Assembly: GCA_963696525.1 (NCBI GenBank)
Contig: CAVOKO010000011.1
Span: 496,001 to 560,000 of the forward strand
Source of the DNA: CAWBRT01 sp963696525
Lineage (GTDB): Bacteria > Acidobacteriota > Terriglobia > Terriglobales > Acidobacteriaceae
Direction of reading: 5' to 3'
Length of the DNA: 64,000 nucleotides
Position numbers and translations under genes: made by a program. Shown here one piece after another: positions 62,554 to 64,000 of the stretch. Within the stretch, counting starts at the first letter, position 1; the number at the start of each line of letters is the position of its first letter. Under the pieces are notes generated by a model. It searched no databases and had not been told where the DNA came from. It saw only the letters and a list, made by a program, of their open reading frames with translations.

Positions 62554-63406
62554 GAACCTATCTCATAAATGACGCTCGCGAGTAAATGCTTGCATTGCGA
62601 GCGGAGTTGAAGCAAATCAGGTGCATGGCTGATCTCACGGATATGCAGTGGGAACGTCTCAAGCCCCTGGTGGAGTGGAACCAGAAACGGCGGCCCGATG
62701 GACGCGGCCGTCCCTGGAGCGATGCACGCCGAGCACTGAATGGTGTGCTATGGATTCTGCGAACAGGCGCCCCCTGGCAGGATCTTCCACCACGGTATGG
62801 GTCGTACCAGACCTGCCATCGGCGCTTCCAGCAATGGCAGCAAGCCGGCGTGCTGGACGGTATCTTGTGGGCGTTGTGCGAAGACCTGCTGGCGCGTGGG
62901 GAACTCGGGTTGGAGGAGACGTTCATCGATGCCTCCTTCGCGGGGGCAAAAAGGGGGGCGATCGCATTGGTCCAACACGCTGCGGCAAAGGGAGCAAGAT
63001 CATGGCAATCGCGGACAGCCATGGTCTTCCTATCGCCGTCCGGGTTACAAGCGCTTCGCCGAATGAGTCCACCCTGGTCGAAGCCACGCTCGCCCAACGC
63101 CACGTCGCAGCCCTGCCCGAACGAATGATCGGCGACAAGGCTTACGACAGCGACCGATTGGATGAGCGGCTGCAGCAACAGCAAGGCGTCGAACTGATCG
63201 CGCCCAACCGGCGCAAGCGAAGGCGAACACAAGACGGGCGGCCACTTCGCCGCTACCTGCGACGCTGGAAGATCGAGCGACTGTTCGCCTGGCTCAAGAA
63301 CTTTCGCCGCCTGACCAGCCGTTGGGAGCGTCACGCCGCCAACTTCCTCGGCATGGTTCAGCTCGGCTGCGTGTTGATCTTGTTGAGGCATTTATGAGAC
63401 TGCCTC
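62554..63406 (+). mobile_element. IS5-family insertion sequence, about 853 bp, complete
   Basis: The left end GAACCTATCTCATAAATG and the right end CATTTATGAGACTGCCTC are inverted repeats with about 14 of 18 bases identical. The flanks read CACTA before and TAGTG after, consistent with a TA (or CTAG) target duplication as in the IS5 family. Inside are two overlapping transposase frames joined by an A5G6 run. It is inserted between the DUF167 gene and the M24 peptidase gene without breaking either. Confidence 0.88.
62625..63397 (+). CDS. IS5-family transposase, two frames with -1 frameshift
   Basis: The first frame starts MADLTDMQWERLKPLVEWNQ and has the DUF4096-like N-terminal domain (GRPWSDARRALNGVLWILRT, YGSYQTCHRRFQQW). 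It runs to FIDASFAGAKRGA, which holds the first catalytic Asp (FIDAS). At A5G6 (62948-62958) a -1 shift enters the second frame: MAIADSHGLPIAVRV, then MIGDKAYDSDRL with the second Asp (GDKAYD), and the DDE glutamate in RRWKIERLFAWLKNFRRL. The end is LGCVLILLRHL. Many IS5 relatives make the fusion by such slippage, so the element may be active. Confidence 0.88.
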
Positions 63407-63497
63407 TAGTGGGAACGCCGGCCCGGCGGCCTGCAGGTCGCGACGAACAGCCTCACAGGGATGACAGAGGGTGCACGCCGTCCAGTACAATAGTGAG

Positions 63498-64000
63498 ATG
63501 AATTTGCCCGCCATTCAGGCCGCGTTGTGCGAGCGCGAAATCGATGCGTGGCTCTTCTATGATCACCATCACCGCGATCCCATCGCTTACAGCGTACTCG
63601 GGCTTCCGCGGGATCTGCATGTCACCAGGCGCTGGTATTACCTGATTCCCGCAGAGGGCGAACCGCTCAAGTTGAATCATCGCGTGGAGCCACGCCATTT
63701 GAATTCGCTTCCGGGGCGGCAAAGGCATTACGGAGCCTGGCAGGAGATGTGGGAGCGTTTGCGCGAGATGCTGCGCCCTTACAAGCGCGTGGCTATGCAG
63801 TACTCGCCGAAGAACCAGATCATGTATGTTTCGCTGGTGGATGGGGGAACCCTGGAGCTGGTCCGTGGTTTCGGCGTCGAGGTAGTCTCCTCCGCCGATC
63901 TGGTGGCCCGCTTCGAAGCCACCCTGTCGCCCGAGCAGATCGCCACTCATTTTGCTGCGCGCGACGCCATGGACCGAATCATGGAAGCCTGCTTCCAATG
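63498..64000 (+). CDS. M24-family (Xaa-Pro) peptidase, 5' part only
   Basis: From the ATG at 63498 an open frame continues to the window edge with 167 codons and no stop. It begins MNLPAIQAALCEREIDAWLF, then YDHHHRDPIAYSVLGLPRDL, WYYLIPAEGEPLKLNHRVEP, RPYKRVAMQYSPKNQIMYVS and SPEQIATHFAARDAMDRIM. This matches the creatinase/prolidase-type N-terminal domain in front of the M24 metallopeptidase domain. The metal-binding catalytic half lies outside the window, so the activity is inferred from the N-terminal domain. Confidence 0.8.
   Translation, partial: MNLPAIQAALCEREIDAWLFYDHHHRDPIAYSVLGLPRDLHVTRRWYYLIPAEGEPLKLNHRVEPRHLNSLPGRQRHYGAWQEMWERLREMLRPYKRVAMQYSPKNQIMYVSLVDGGTLELVRGFGVEVVSSADLVARFEATLSPEQIATHFAARDAMDRIMEACFQ

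Noticed and set aside
1..64000. CRISPR array or rRNA operon
   Set aside because: No regularly spaced direct repeats and no rRNA-like stretches were seen.

Overview
The window looks like chromosomal DNA of a GC-rich bacterium, most likely an acidobacterium (Terriglobia, Koribacter-like). Reasons are the replication-start gene set, the LL-diaminopimelate aminotransferase route to DAP, several secreted or small proteins of a type I associate with acidobacteria, and abundant palindromic intergenic repeats with TGTCATGCTGA, GGGCTAAAGCCC and CACCCCA...TGGGGACCCCG ends. The phylum call is inference from content; no rRNA gene is present.

Layout. 0-3 kb: murJ (-), ppa (+), mscL (-). 3.0-3.8 kb: a small island with a 180-bp repeat, a 51-residue plasmid/phage-like protein and the N-terminal domain of an HNH restriction-type protein placed directly behind dnaN. 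3.8-14.3 kb: the origin-type core, dnaN and dnaA on the minus strand, then rpmH-rnpA-yidD-yidC-jag-mnmE and an ABC-F ATPase on the plus strand. 14.5-21 kb: a very large sensor histidine kinase (frameshifted) and gyrA. 21-36.6 kb: secreted and membrane proteins, htpX, a panE-type reductase, ruvB, a carboxypeptidase-regulatory-like lipoprotein, a broken AraC regulator beside a cupin, a conserved protein of unknown function and an adenosine-deaminase-family protein. 36.7-50.1 kb: a diaminopimelate/lysine and cell-wall block, lysC-dapB-dapA (+), glycosyltransferase and PIG-L deacetylase (-), murE-dapF-like-dapL (-) divergent from lysA and a dicarboxylate/amino-acid symporter (+). 50-57 kb: EcsC-like protein, RNase J, alpha/beta hydrolase, threonine dehydratase, UppP. 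57-64 kb: a micro-operon of three tiny Cys-rich proteins, a frameshifted kinase-like protein, an HNH protein, a broken comF, yggS, a DUF167 protein, a complete IS5-family insertion sequence and the start of an M24 peptidase.

How genes work together. The window holds every step from aspartate to DAP and lysine except asd: LysC, DapA, DapB, DapL (bypassing acylated intermediates), a DapF homologue and LysA, next to MurE, which puts DAP into peptidoglycan. MurJ and UppP handle the lipid carrier of the same wall pathway. The DapF homologue is unusual because both catalytic cysteines are serine. RnpA, YidD, YidC, Jag and MnmE form the usual RNA-processing/membrane-insertion cluster.

Two window-wide points affect how the annotation should be read. 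First, at least ten genes carry single-base frame breaks, some in G runs and some in genes expected to be essential (lysC, lysA); sequencing or assembly error is at least as likely as gene decay. Second, a family of short hairpin repeats is scattered through the window, nested inside other repeats and also inside coding sequence: one copy adds codons in frame to murE and another supplies the 3' end of yidD.
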